Below, piece after piece: positions 1 to 11,588 of a stretch of DNA of 64,000 bases. How positions within the stretch are numbered: position 1 is the first letter of the stretch; every line of letters begins with the position of its first letter. This stretch comes from Micromussa lordhowensis (taxonomy: Eukaryota; Cnidaria; Anthozoa; Scleractinia; Lobophylliidae): assembly GCA_964020085.1 (NCBI GenBank), contig OZ026605.1, positions 10,631,060-10,695,059 of the forward strand. Reading direction: 5' to 3'. The translations under genes and the position numbers were made by a program. The notes under the pieces were generated by a model, which had not been told where the DNA came from, ran no database searches, and saw only the letters and a list, made by a program, of their open reading frames with translations.

Positions 1-143
1 ATATCATATTTCTGATAAGTCTATAGTTTTTAAAAAGATGAATATGGAGATGAATATAGCAATTGTATTGTACATGTAAGTAGTGGTTTGAGTCTGCTCT
101 ACAAAGCAGTTAAATATCTAACATGATATTTAGGACAACTTAC

Positions 144-3100
144 CTAGCTTGGCCAAATAATTCTAATGCCTCTTTCCAGTTCTGCAGCTCAAAGCTGACA
201 TTTCCCTTCATGTATGATGAATAAGCCTGTTTACATGAAAAAATAATATACGTAGCACTAAAATTCTCTTGTATAAATTTTTCAAACCCTAAAACAAGTA
301 GTAACTTCGCATGCTGAATACTAACCAATTACAAAAAACAAGGTCAATGAGGAAAAAAGGTACATAGTCAAATTTTTGGCTGAACAGAGTACAAGTACAA
401 CAGATTCCAAAGTGAACATACTGGGAAAACCTGTTGTGCTAGTAAAATGTCTAAAGAGCCATTTTTCTCAAAATCCTAGCAGTCTTCATTTTCTAGAGCT
501 ACACATCATTTTCCTACAGGGGAATACAAGTAACTGTTGTACTTTATTGCTAGATAATTTATACTGTAGTTGAGTTCAACTTGGTCTGAGTACACTAAAC
601 GCAAAATATGGACTGTTCTATACCTGAGCCTCAAGTTTAGTCCTGGCATCACAGGCTTCAGCATAACACAGCTCTTCCAACTGGTTAGCATGGCTTGCAG
701 CCTTACGCAGCCTTCTGATGTAATGGAACTTTTTACGAAGTTCAGTGTTTGCCAACAGTTTCAACTCCATAGCATGACTCCAAGCTCTTTCAGCATCCAT
801 TAGAGGAATGTGCAGATATCTTGAAAAAACAAGCAGTTTAAATGTTCAGTGATGGCATTTATGGTACTCTTGACAGAGTATTAAAGCCTGTATATATACA
901 CCTACATTGTATGACGCACCATGACACACAACATGACACTCAATCACAGAGTAGTGGCCCTAATAACAAGTAAATCATACAGGTGTACATGTCAGTATCT
1001 GATAAATGACTTACTTAACATCTTTGAGTATATCTTGTGTTACTTTCTTTGATTTAAATGCGTGCCGAGATCCATGCTGGAAATTCATAGTCTTGTACAA
1101 TCGTCTCAACCTTCGTTGACAGTACTGCCTGCAAAAATAATGGAAAGCAATTAAAATGGATGCTACTGAAGCTGCCAACTTTTTAAGTTAAGTTTTTTAT
1201 TTCATGCAAATTACAGTTATTTAGTAAATAAACCCCTTCAGGAGGCTGGTATGTCGGCTGATAATGTCCGCAGCAGAGAGATTGTCCGAAAAATGAACAT
1301 TTGGCCGAGAAGCGAAGGACAATCTCTCAGCTAAGGACATTATCAGCTGACATACCAGCAAGCCAGAAAGGGGTTTATTTATTTTATAACCCTCCCATTA
1401 ATTTTCTTTTCGCAATTAAACCTCGCGTAAACATGGTAAAAAAAGCTAGTGGCACCAGCTTTTCAATGTCACTGTCGCTACACTCATTAAAACGAGTTTG
1501 GTTTCCTTCCATGTTAAATGAAGAAAAGAAAAGTTGAAATTCTTGGGCTGACTGTTTTTGGGCTGTCCGGCGATTTAGACAATGTGACGTAAAGTAGCCA
1601 ATAAAATCACGCGAAAATTATAATGTAAGTTATACATGTACTTTTGTATATTTCTGCAATTTTCTGACATGCACATGTATGCATTATAACCATGATCATC
1701 ATGATATATTTTGATAGTACAAAAATTTCATAACGTTATAGTTCACAAAAATGTTTACTTCTATGGAGGTTATTAATCTATTGATAATTAAATTAATTTC
1801 CTCTTCCTGGAAGAAAGAATGCTGTTAATTCTATGAGGGTTACTGAATATGTTTGTCACATATGGGGTGTTACCGTATGCTTTAATTTCATCCAAAAGGA
1901 AAAGAAGATTGATTCCATTTTAAGTCATAAAACAAAGTGTAGAGAGAATGAAATTTTCTATTGAAACAGTGAACAGGGCTGAAGGTGTCCATGCATCATG
2001 CCAGTGCCCTTACTCAAAATTTCTTAAATGTAGCTCATGGTTTTGATGTCAACCACCATGAGCTAGCACACTATGCAAAAAAACTAATCTTTACATCTAA
2101 TCAAAAGAAGGGAATAGCTTGGAAGCCCAAAATGAGGGATGCTACTTAAGGAAAATGTATTGGTGATGGAAGTTGACTTCACAAGCAAAGCTTATACTCT
2201 ATTCAATCACAGGGAATAAACTTCAAAACTATGTTAAGCTTTGTCAATATTCCTTTTGGCTATTCCACAGTTATTCCTCTATCAAATCTGGGAATCAACC
2301 ATTCACTGATGAGCATTACCACCATGAAAGCCATTGGGGGATATCAATGTCTAAAAATGGACATTTCTCACATGATTTTTTTGTTAAAGATATTTTGGGA
2401 ACCTTTGAGCTGCTGCACTACATGTATATTTATGCTAACAAAAATCAGATGCAGATTAACCAGATTCATTAACTTGTGCAGTAGAACTATTCACGCAACT
2501 CCAAGCTACGACTGTTTTGGTCACCATGGCGAGTGAAAAAATAATTTGGCGACTAAATTTTACAAGCAGGTCACCAATTTGGTCACTGGTGCAGTAGAAA
2601 ATGCTGATTGTTCATCAACAGGGTTTTTTCCAAGATAATCACTAAGCCAAACGAATTTAATCACAATTTTTGTATTCTTGTCTGTCTTACTGTTTCTTTT
2701 ATTTACTTTCCTTAACGGTAAATAAGACTGTTCAACAATAAAAACTGTTGAAAACAAAAACTAACATCGTCGGAACGTTCTTTGAACGATTTAAATGTGG
2801 GCTCGTTCTGGTCAGCGGTAATAACCCCATGTAAAGTGGAACAAAGTGTCCTTCTTTGAAAACGATTTGATTTTGGCGACCAAATTTATCATAGTGTCGA
2901 CCATAAGCATTTTACAGAGGGAGGTCGCCAAAAGGCGACTTCTCAAAATCTTGAGCTTGGAGCACTGGTTCAACATGTACATTCCCCCCCCACCCCCAAT
3001 TCAGAATTGTATCCATCCCAATCTTCACGAATTACTGCAAGAATGTTGTACATTCACAAGACATGAATATGGTGATTTCAGTTTAAAACTACAATTACAA

Positions 3101-5105
3101 AATGTATAATACACTAAAACAACCAACAAACCTTTCCCTGTAAGAAACAAGCTACTTTCCACATAAGACGTATGTTCTAAGAATATTAAGAATACCTATA
3201 TCTTTGATAGTCTCCATGCCTCAGTCCATGCTGCCCTTGTGCATCTTTTATGATTGGTAGAACTTGTTGAACAAGATGTTAAGTAAAAGCTACGTATGTA
3301 TAAACCTCCCTATATGACCTGTATCTCTTCTAAGATTTGCAGTCTTTAATTATTCATGATCAATTTCAGTGTTTTTTGAGGCACCTGACATTTATCATGA
3401 AATAATAAATTTAAGTATTCCAAGATGATCCAAAGTTCTTGCAGTCTAAAGCTTAGGTCCAGACCGTTACCTGAACAGCAGCAAAAGAACATATCACTAT
3501 AGACATGTATTCCTACTTGTAACTTGTGAAATTATGCAAGTACATGCAGGTACAAAAATGGTTTACTGCAGAAATCTGCTTGATCGGTGATCTCTACTTG
3601 ATTCATAATTTTCTTTTTACATGTAATTCCACTGAACATGTTACGTAGTGCCTCTCTTGACTCTAGAAACATTTGGCCTCCTAAATGTTGCCATTGGTTA
3701 TGTTTGCTTGGTTTTACAGTCAAACTAAGTGAAGCGTACCCCTCAATATTGCATTAATGAACTGATTGTTTGAAACTTGAACCCGCTAGTCGTTTCAAGA
3801 AGGCAACAATGAATTGATTATTTGAACATTGAACTCGCCAGCTCGATCCAAGAATACGGCTAACGGGTTCCGTTTTCGAAAATCAATTCACTGTGGCACT
3901 AGTAGGTTTCAAACCTACTAGTCTTTTCTAGAATACAATAGTGAATTGATTTTTCGAAAACGGAACTTGTTAGCCTTATTCTTGGATCAAACGAGCGAGT
4001 TCAATATTCGAATAATCAATTCATTATTGCATTCAAGAAACGACTTGCGGGTTCAAGTTTCAAATAATCAGTTTATTAATGCAATCTTGAGGGGTACGCT
4101 TCACTTAGTTTAACTGTAATGGGAAGCTGTAAGGTGGCCTTTTTCCCAACTGCAAGGAATTGTGCTAGTAACCACTTGGAATTGTGCCAACAAATTAAAT
4201 CTTCAAGATGGTACATGTATTTCTCCCCCATTACAAATAAAATACATCTTTCCTTCAAGTCCAAAAATACATGTAGAAAGAACTGTAGCACTATTTTATT
4301 ACTGGCTTATTTGGCTTGTTAAGCAAATAATGAGAAATGAATGCAATGCATGTTAGGTCTATTTAACAATAAGACAACAAGCCCAAATTTTCTATGAGCA
4401 AATAGTAAACAAGTCATAGCCTAGTTACTATGGCTCATAGAAAATGAGGGCAAGTAGTCTAATTGTTTTAGTAGACACTCAAGGATTACAGCACAAATAT
4501 TTATTTACATATCTTAAATTTCTCTAGCAAATTAAATAATACCACATGTGCATAGCAACTGAAAACGTTTTGGTCGGTCCCTGATGACTAACTAGAGCTT
4601 TGCCTTCGGTCTCGAAACGGTGTAAACCTCGGACAAAGTTTTCTTGATAGGGACTTCACACGGGAAAATAAACATTTAAGGTTATAAGTTGTAACTTGTG
4701 ACGTGTCCTGTTAATTCATGATCAGTTACAGCACCATTTGGAAGACTTCCATACTTCTGTACGCGTCTGTTCGTCATCTGCTGGTCTTTTTGATAACTTT
4801 TCATTTCACATTAGTTATTTAATATTAGCGAAACTACAAACAGGATTAAATCTACATCTATAACCCTTCGTGAAAAAAAAAATATAGCAAAGAGCTTCGT
4901 CTTAGCTTGAATTCACAGCTGATCAGACGCTATAACTTCTTCCGTTAAAGTTTGGTAGTTAACGCACTAAACACGAAAACAAAATAAATACTTGTAAAAG
5001 GATACTTTCTAAAGTCAATACAGTAGACTGTAATTCAGCTTCCTCCAATGTTTCGTCCATATTTTTATCTCCATCCACATGGGCGACATCACTTTGCGCC
5101 GACAT
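144..5105 (-). CDS. SRP68: Signal recognition particle subunit SRP68, 5' part (exons 1-5)
   Basis: SRP68 is the large protein that binds SRP RNA and pairs with SRP72 in the particle that targets ribosomes to the ER. Five minus-strand exons join in frame: 5006-5105 (start ATG at 5103-5105), 3196-3262, 1015-1128, 624-819 and 144-226, all with GT/AG borders; the gene runs off the left edge. The joined product (about 187 residues) contains blocks I recognise from animal SRP68: ILPIIKDAQGQHGLRHGDYQ, then RRLRRLYKTMNFQHGSRHAF, then MDAERAWSHAMELK, then a basic RRLRKA stretch and KLEAQAYSSYMKGNVSFELQ. This is the N-terminal RNA-binding part, rich in Arg/Lys. The exon 1 donor is the upstream GT (after TTGGAAA-type codons), because only that phase gives the conserved LEILPII junction. 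Intron 1 holds a foldback element and a ribozyme-like motif; intron 2 holds another inverted repeat. The ortholog call is by recognition, not by search. Confidence 0.93.
1226..1382. repeat. Foldback/MITE-like inverted repeat in SRP68 intron 2
   Basis: The two ends are inverted copies: the left reads AAATAAACCCCTTC...GGCTGGTATGTCGGCTGATAATGTCCG and the right reads back as its complement (AAGGACATTATCAGCTGACATACCAGC...GGGGTTTATTT). Arms are about 65 bp with a few mismatches, around a short centre. No coding capacity. A related core (AATGTCC..GGACA) occurs in the foldback at 37.6-37.8 kb, suggesting one family. Confidence 0.75.
1383..3195. other. SRP68 intron 2, no further gene seen
   Basis: AT-rich intron sequence between exon 3 and exon 2 of SRP68. 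Open frames here are short and lack codon bias or recognisable motifs. A short run of C (2985-2995) is the only simple-sequence feature. Confidence 0.6.
3714..4119. repeat. 406-bp near-complete foldback element in SRP68 intron 1
   Basis: Starts TTACAGTCAAACTAAGTG and ends as its complement CACTTAGTTTAACTGTAA. The arms (about 190 bp each) stay complementary across the element and meet at TAGTAGGTTTCAAACCTACTA near 3900-3921. There is no open frame of note. It behaves as a MITE or foldback transposon; the family is not assigned because no clear target duplication is visible. Confidence 0.8.
4562..4644 (+). ncRNA. Hammerhead-ribozyme-like motif (candidate)
   Basis: The plus strand has CTGATGA (4581-4587) and GAAA (4614-4617), the two conserved core strings of hammerhead ribozymes, in the right order. 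GTCC (4577-4580) can pair with GGAC (4631-4634) as helix I, extended across an internal loop by AAAACGTTT (4562-4570) against AAAGTTTT (4637-4644). After GAAA, A4617 with GGT (4619-4621) can pair with ACCT (4626-4629) as helix III, leaving C4630 at the cleavage position. Helix II (4588-4613) does not fold well, so activity is doubtful. It lies in SRP68 intron 1, antisense to the gene. Confidence 0.35.
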
Positions 5106-5683
5106 ATTGAATGAGACACGCTTGGTATTCTGGGATACGCTAAACCTCGTCCCAGGTCAGGAACGTGACCAGCATGACACAATATGCTGCTTACATAAAG
5201 TATTCACCTTATTCAGCGTCGTTCTACCCGCTGGTCTAAGAAGAGCGCAGGTTCATGCAATATGGCTGAAAGTCGTCATCAACAGACGAAGAAGCCATTA
5301 GAGTTCTATAAATTAGATTAGGATTTCCCACTGTTTGTAGAAAAAGGCGCCATCTGTATAGAGTAAATAACACTTGGTTCTTCTGGATTGAAGTTTCGGG
5401 GCAATTATCAATATCTTATGGTAGGTAAATATCGATGAGTTTAATATACAGTCGACCGCACTCGACCCTTCATATCGTTAAACCTCGCACTAATGACTTC
5501 ATCTCACCCACGATAATGGTCACAAAGCGAATCCCCAACCCCAAAATGGCTTCCCACAAAGACAACGCAACAAAGGAATTGTTTTTATAAACAAGTTCGT
5601 GTATTTCTTTGCCTGCAGTAAAATACAATCGAGTATAATTTAATTTTGGGCGGTATACTGCATTTTGAAGTTTAGCTCTAAGC
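5106..5683. other. Upstream region of SRP68, no gene seen
   Basis: Sequence upstream of the SRP68 start codon. It presumably contains the promoter, but no TATA box or other defined site could be assigned with confidence. The open frames are short and show no recognisable protein. Confidence 0.5.
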
Positions 5684-5687
5684 CCCC

Positions 5688-5726
<39 letters not shown>

Positions 5727-5753
5727 CGCTGTGAAGGGTATGCTTTTCAAGCA

Positions 5754-5804
<51 letters not shown>

Positions 5805-6902
5805 GTATCATTTTTCACGAAACTGAAGTCACTAGAGACGGCAGCGTCGTACGCGAGAAGTACAAGCCATCGTTGTCAGACATACATGAATTCCCATTCT
5901 CTGACATCATCTCGCACACGAACATGTCAATAAGTTAACGGAGGAGGGAATACTAACTGTCCCCGAAGAAGAGCTGATGGAAATAGAATCCACTGCTGCT
6001 ACAAGGTTGCAACCTCGACCAACCCGGGTCACGCGAACCCGAACATCTGTTGAACGAATGGCCAGTCAGTTTGCTTTTGATGAAGGAATTGCAAGAACAG
6101 TAGTGACCCCACAGCAGTCAAGCGCAGATGGCCCGCGGAGATCGGGGAGGACACGAACGGTTATTTCATACAATACTGAATAACGTTTTAGTCCGATCTT
6201 TAGCAGGGATTTTCTAATCGACTATGCGGTGTTTGATCGACATGTTTATAGTTAACAAGCCTCTTGACAATTGGTGAAAGGTACACAGCTTCTGGAAGAC
6301 AAAGGACGAAGTTGACATAAATTATCGAAGTTCATTGTAAAGTTTAAAGTACCTAGTTCACTTTCAGAATCACCGTGAGCCAAGTTCTTCTAGTTTTATG
6401 TTTTGCCGGATATCAGTAATATGCTTGTGTACAGAAGTTGTTTCGAATATCTGAGATGCAAACGTTGCACCATTGTAATATAGAACTTCTAGAGTTTGTA
6501 TATAGAATATTTGTTGTTTCGGTTGTACCCCTGTAGGTTATTTAAGAAGTTGAGTTTTTTTGCTGTTGCACCCAAAAAGCAACGCTCGTGACGGTTCTAT
6601 ATTCAATCAGGTAAACCTGAAATTTAGGACTTGATGGAAAAAAAGACTGGACAAGTATAAATAAATCCTTTTTTAAGCGATTGTGGTACAACGTTTAGTT
6701 TTGGCCTTGCTTTATATTGTGCTAGTGACCTCAGTTTCTAGAAAACAGCTACTCTAGGATAGGACCGATTTTGGGAAGTTTACTCTAGTATAGGGTAGCA
6801 AAATTCAGCTGAACTAGCTCTGGTATAGGCTAAGGGGTCCAGGGTCCCAGCGGCACATCCCCACCCAGAAATTCCTAAAGTACCCCCCCCCCCCCCCCCG
6901 GG
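5684..6902. mobile_element. CCCCGGG-ended DNA transposon, 1219 bp, with 8-bp target duplication
   Basis: The element begins CCCCGGGGGGGTACT and ends with a long C run plus GGG, so the tips are inverted repeats rich in G/C. It is flanked on both sides by CTCTAAGC (5676-5683 and 6903-6910), an exact 8-bp target duplication. Subterminal regions carry diverged copies of phrases such as TACTCTAGCATAGGGTA on the left and TACTCTAGTATAGGGTA on the right. An 8-bp duplication fits hAT, P or Zisupton-like superfamilies; the superfamily is not assigned. A second member is at 56481-57576 and a related end lies near 47.9 kb. Confidence 0.8.
5855..6183 (+). pseudogene. Decayed coding fragment inside the CCCCGGG element
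   Basis: An open stretch ending at the TAA at 6181-6183 gives a basic C-terminal peptide (MEIESTAATRLQPRPTRV..., ending RRSGRTRTVISYNTE). Upstream, another frame reads EKYKPSLSDIHEFPFSDIIS before a stop near 5937. The two frames look like one protein separated by a frameshift. This may be the tail of the element's own transposase or a captured host segment. The family is not recognised. Confidence 0.35.
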
Positions 6903-6910
6903 CTCTAAGC

Positions 6911-7632
6911 CAATATTTTATTGCACAAAAATTTCAAGCTACTCAAGCTTTTATATATTATGTGCAAAGCGATTATTGGAAAAAGAAAAATGAAAAAGCC
7001 TTAAGTTTATCAATGGGACCGATTCAATTTAACTTTACAAATTTTAGTTTACCTGAAATTTTGTAAAATGACAGCCAAATGCATTGCAGATTTCACACTC
7101 GTCTTGTTGCAGTGCAAGCAAAGGTTTTGTTTCCGGAAAATTGAGCACAGAATAAGTGGGAATATCATCAAGTATGGTATCAATACCCATTCAAAAATTA
7201 AGCAATGAAAGTAATGAAGAAACACTGGCAAATGAACTTGCATGCACAGGATACATAAACTGATACTCATTTCGCAACTTCAAGTGGTACTATAATCAAA
7301 TTTTTACCTGTTGATTTTTTAGGTGTATCACATAGAATTCTATGAAAGAATAAAGACTCTGTATACCGTTTGCAAATATCTGCATTTAACTTTTCAAAAA
7401 GAACAACAACACAAACAAAAATGACTAAGGCAAGTGCCTCATACTGGCTACAGCCCTAGTAGGGGGTCAGCTAACTGGGACTCAGTGTTTTGTTGAAATC
7501 CCATCCCTACCTCTAGAGCTCTCTGTGTAAATCAGACCTAGTATTACATGTATATTGAATTACATTCACCATAATCATCTCAAACAACTTACTTGAGGGT
7601 ATCATAATCCAACCCTGTTTGCAATAAATAGA
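6911..7632. other. Intergenic, no gene seen
   Basis: AT-rich sequence between the CCCCGGG element and a SINE. No supported coding region, RNA gene or inverted repeat was found here. Confidence 0.5.
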
Positions 7633-7914
7633 GCAGTGATGGTGCAGAGGTGAGAGCAATTGCCTCCCACCAATGTGGCCCAGGTTCGATTCTGCTCCAT
7701 TGCTACATGTGGGTTGAGTTGTTAATGTTGGTTCTCACCTTGCTTCGAGGGTTTTTCTCCAGGTTCTCTGGTTTTCTTCCCTCAAAAAAACCCAACAACT
7801 CCAATTCCAGTTCGAACCAGCCTGCATGAAAACCTGCTAAGGCTGACGTGGCTTCCTCTCAAAGAATATTGTAAATTTATCTATGTATTTCTATAACGTT
7901 ATCATTATTAAGCC
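7633..7914 (+). repeat. tRNA-derived SINE
   Basis: The head has a pol III A-box-like stretch (GATGGTGCAGAGGTGAG) and a clear B box GGTTCGATTCT at 7683-7693. A body follows (GGGTTGAGTTGTTAATGTTG, then TTTTTCTCCAGGTTCTCTGG), ending in an ATT-rich tail. This order is that of a tRNA-derived SINE, here just upstream of the WW/zinc-finger gene. Confidence 0.65.
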
Positions 7915-7992
7915 TACCAACAAATGTTTTGCAGGTTACTACTTGTTTCTAGAATGCAAGTAATTTGATTCATAATTTAGCAAGTGTATGAC

Positions 7993-10900
7993 ATGGATGC
8001 CACTGAATGGATACCTCATACCACAAAGTCAGGAAAGATTCTTTATTACATTAATCCAGTCACTGGAGAATGTAAATGGCAGCGTCAACTTAACAAGGTA
8101 CTGTGCTTGTAACTTGAGGAAACTGTCTTAATTTTATTGCTTTAATTCATTTCAATCCAACACTTACCCCGCATGAAAACAACATCTGAGATTTGAACTG
8201 CAGTAGAGTACAGTGGCTCCCTCGGCCAAGAGAACTGGAATCAAGTTTAGTAGGACTATTTAGCTTGTATGCAGTAGCTTTGACTGCTTTTTTTTATGGT
8301 TAAGCTTTCCGACTGTTTTTCTTGTGGTTAACTTTCACTCCAGTTTCCTTGTGGATAGCTTTAATTTGTTGATTAGAGCATTACCGGTTCTACATAAATT
8401 ATATCCTCTATACTAACTTAAATTGTTTGGAAATTTCCACTCATGGCATCTAGTGGTGAGTGAGTGACCTTACACGTGATGCACGCGTCCTGGCCTGTCC
8501 TGTCATAGACATTATTCTTTTTCTTTATGCAAAGTAGACTTTTTTATAAGTGTTTAAATCAGTTATAAAAAAATTACTAATAAAACTTCTAAAGAGAATG
8601 GTGGTTCTAGTGAATGGCATCCAGTCCTGACCATATGATGCTGACGTGCAGCTTTGCAGAGAACGCCCTGTATTTACTTGTATTTACTGGTAACAATTTG
8701 TTGTTTACTGCTACACATTTGTTTTCTTTGTTTGGGACATCCTACTGACATGTAGCTAACCTTTCCTTATTATGCAGGAAGATAATCAAAATGCCTGTCG
8801 TGCAGATGTTCACTCCAAACAGTTAGACAAAGCCCCTGGAGCCTGCCTGAACTCAAACGTAGGAACTCCACATATTTCACAAACTAAACTGAATTCTGCT
8901 AGTAATGATGCTATTACTAATAGCAGTAAATATGAAAGACAAGACAAGAAAAAATCTGAGGATGATGAAGAGCTACTCAACCATCAAGAGCACCTAGTGA
9001 CCGTGGATATCTTTGCAGATTGTGTGAGTAGCTGTCAGTGAACATTGAAGATAGAATGTGTCCTAATCTGACATGTATATTGGTTTTACAGATTCTTGTT
9101 TGCATTCTTGAACCTCTCAGGAATCTGGGTTGCAGGATGTATTGCCTTACTCCAGTAAAATTGTGGTCTGAAAGGGTTAAAACCCCCAGAAACTTTTTTC
9201 ACTCTGATGAAGGCAGACAGTTGCCACCGAAAATTCAGTGAACAAAAAACTTACAGATCAGATATATTTAAGTCAAATAATCAATGTCTACTTGGTTGAG
9301 GTATAAAAAATCACTGAGAATAAACACATTGGCACAATAGAAACAGATAGGTGATTATAACCAGCCCTTTTTGTCAACTTACCATAATGAAACTGACCAA
9401 TTTAACTCAGGATACTTATGAAATATTTGTGTTCTAATTGATTTAAAGTAATTTTGACAAAACAAATCATTTTCAACTGAACGTTTTCAACCCAAACTCA
9501 GGGTGCTACTCAGGATGCTACTATTGGAAATTAAGAGTTCAAACATATCAAATGTGATAGGGGGGTGGAGTTATTACAATAGCCTATAGGGGTGTTCATT
9601 AGAAAACTCCCTTTGACTAGGGGAAGGGCATTTGACTTTGGGAAACTGAGGCTATTGGAATAAGGTTGCTAAATTTATTCTTTAAATGGGCCATTAAATA
9701 ATTGTGTAATTATACATGCTAACTAGATTTCTGATAAATTTGTGTTGTTGCCTTGTTTTAGAAAACTGCTCATATTCATTGTGTTCAGAGTGGAGAAGTC
9801 GACATTTTACAGTCAGAAAGTAAGTTCTATTACCGGAAGCTTAACAGCCTATTGTGAAGTGAAGAAACTACTGACCTTACATCTCCTCCTTTGATCAAGA
9901 TTTGAGACTCTGTATTGTATTGCTCATTTTTCAATTTAATTTACATTCTTGTTGGGTCTTAAAAAGGGATTTTCATGTTCAAATAATTTTGGCACTGACA
10001 CAGTGTTAGAAATAGCAATGTGGTGTTCCAGAAAATATCCACACCCCTCAAACAGAAGGGTTTTTTGGTTTTAACCCCCCCTCCCCTAACCCCCCCTGGA
10101 AATTCCAGTTTAGCTTTAAAACTTGCCATTCATGATTTTGGTTTTTCCATTAACCTTCCTTGGGGTGGGCATGGACATTTTCTGAAATATTTGCACTATG
10201 GTATGGAACAGTTTTGAATCCCCGAGTTGTAAAGGACAATATTGTGTACAGGCTATGTTAACCAGTGAAGGTTGAACAACTCAGTAATGTGCATGAGTTG
10301 CGCTGTTTATGAACAAGTGACTGATCAAAAGTAAAGTAGTTGCTAAATTTTACAATTATCCTTGAATACCATTGCATTTGAACTCAATTCAGAAAACGAT
10401 GTACTCGAACTGTTTGAGGCATCCCCTGTTCCCCAATCAATATTTGGAACCCTAAGACTTGTAAGAGTAAGGTATGTGGGAGTTAGACATTTGATAAGAG
10501 TAGGCACGGGGAAGGGAGGAGGGAGAACAAAATTCCTAACATACTCAACACTTGTGGTAGCTTTAGTCCATAGAGTGTGGCACGAAGGAACACAGTAGAG
10601 GTAAAATGGTCATGCTGGCCATGGCTAGTTTATGTCATTTGAAGTGACATACTTTGTCTGATATTGTTCCCCTCTTCCCTAGATGATCACTTGGGAAATG
10701 CACAGATGTTGAACAGAGTGTCCAGGGAAAGTGTTCTCCAACAGCAGATACTGCAGTGTCCCCAGTGCAATCAACTTTTTTCTTGTCCGCATAAATTTAC
10801 ATCACACCTTCGCAGCCATCCAGAGCTCGATCCACTTAAGTGTCCAGTATGCTCAAAGGAATATTCATCTTCAGCGTCTCTAAGCACACACCTCAGGACT

Positions 10901-11365
10901 CACACTGGGGAGAAGCCATTCGAATGTTCACACTGCCAGAAGTGTTTCAGTCAATCAAGTCACCTGACCACTCACATGCGCGTGCACACTGGGGAGAAGC
11001 CATATCATTGCCCCAAGTGCCCCAAGACATTTGGACAGTCCAGTCACCTGACCTTGCATCTGCGCATTCACAACGGGGAAAAGCCATTTCAATGTCGCTT
11101 TTGCACTAAAGTGTTTTCGCATTCGTCAGCTCTGAGCACGCATATGAGAACCCACACTGGCGAGAAGCCTTTCCAGTGTCCACATTGTCCAAAGAAGTTT
11201 GGACAGTCAAGCCACCTTAAAATTCACGTACGGACACACACAGGAGAGAGACCTTTCCAGTGTCCACACTGTCAAAAGTGTTTTAGACAATCTTGTTACT
11301 TAGCCAAGCATGTGCGAGGACACTCTTCCATTAAACATGATGATATTCCCAAATCAAAGACATGA
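7993..11365 (+). CDS. WW-like domain plus seven C2H2 zinc fingers, four exons
   Basis: Exons 7993-8097, 8778-9023, 9762-9819 and 10683-11365 join in frame through GT/AG introns (phases 0, 0, 1) to give 363 residues and a TGA. Residues 5-33 form a WW-like domain: EWIPHTTKSGKILYYINPVT then CKW, with both Trp and the YYIN core, but Gln/Arg where WW domains usually have a final Pro. Residues 36-135 are polar and low-complexity. The last exon holds seven C2H2 fingers in tandem (C-x2-C-x12-H-x3-H) with TGEKPF-type linkers, the signature of a DNA-binding nuclear factor. The first ATG in the WW frame was chosen; an ATG at 7988 is in another frame. The exact ortholog is not recognised. A poly(A) signal AATAAA lies at 11583-11588. 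The exon 1-4 linkage is inferred from splice phase. Confidence 0.85.
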
Positions 11366-11582
11366 TTATGATAGCTATACAAATCATTTAGTCCATTTAT
11401 TCTTCTACATAGTTTAAGAAACTTTTGAAAAAGACTTACCTGCTTTCTGTTGAGCTCATTTTGGTACTAATAATCGTTATATGGATGTAGATATAGAAAA
11501 GTAGCTCTTATCCTTGTGCTTGGCTTTCTCGTAAACAAAGTTTTTATTCTTTAACAGTGTAAAACGGAATGAAGAAGATTAC

Positions 11583-11588
11583 AATAAA
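11583..11588 (+). promoter_or_regulatory. Poly(A) signal for the zinc-finger gene
   Basis: AATAAA about 220 bp after the stop codon, on the same strand. Confidence 0.5.

Noticed and set aside
2306..2335. CTGATGA ... GAAA as a hammerhead
   Set aside because: The intervening GCATTACCACCAT cannot form helix II and no helix I or III is visible.
7988..8097. ATG at 7988 as start of the zinc-finger gene
   Set aside because: It opens a different frame that does not give the WW-like domain and does not fit the exon 2 phase.
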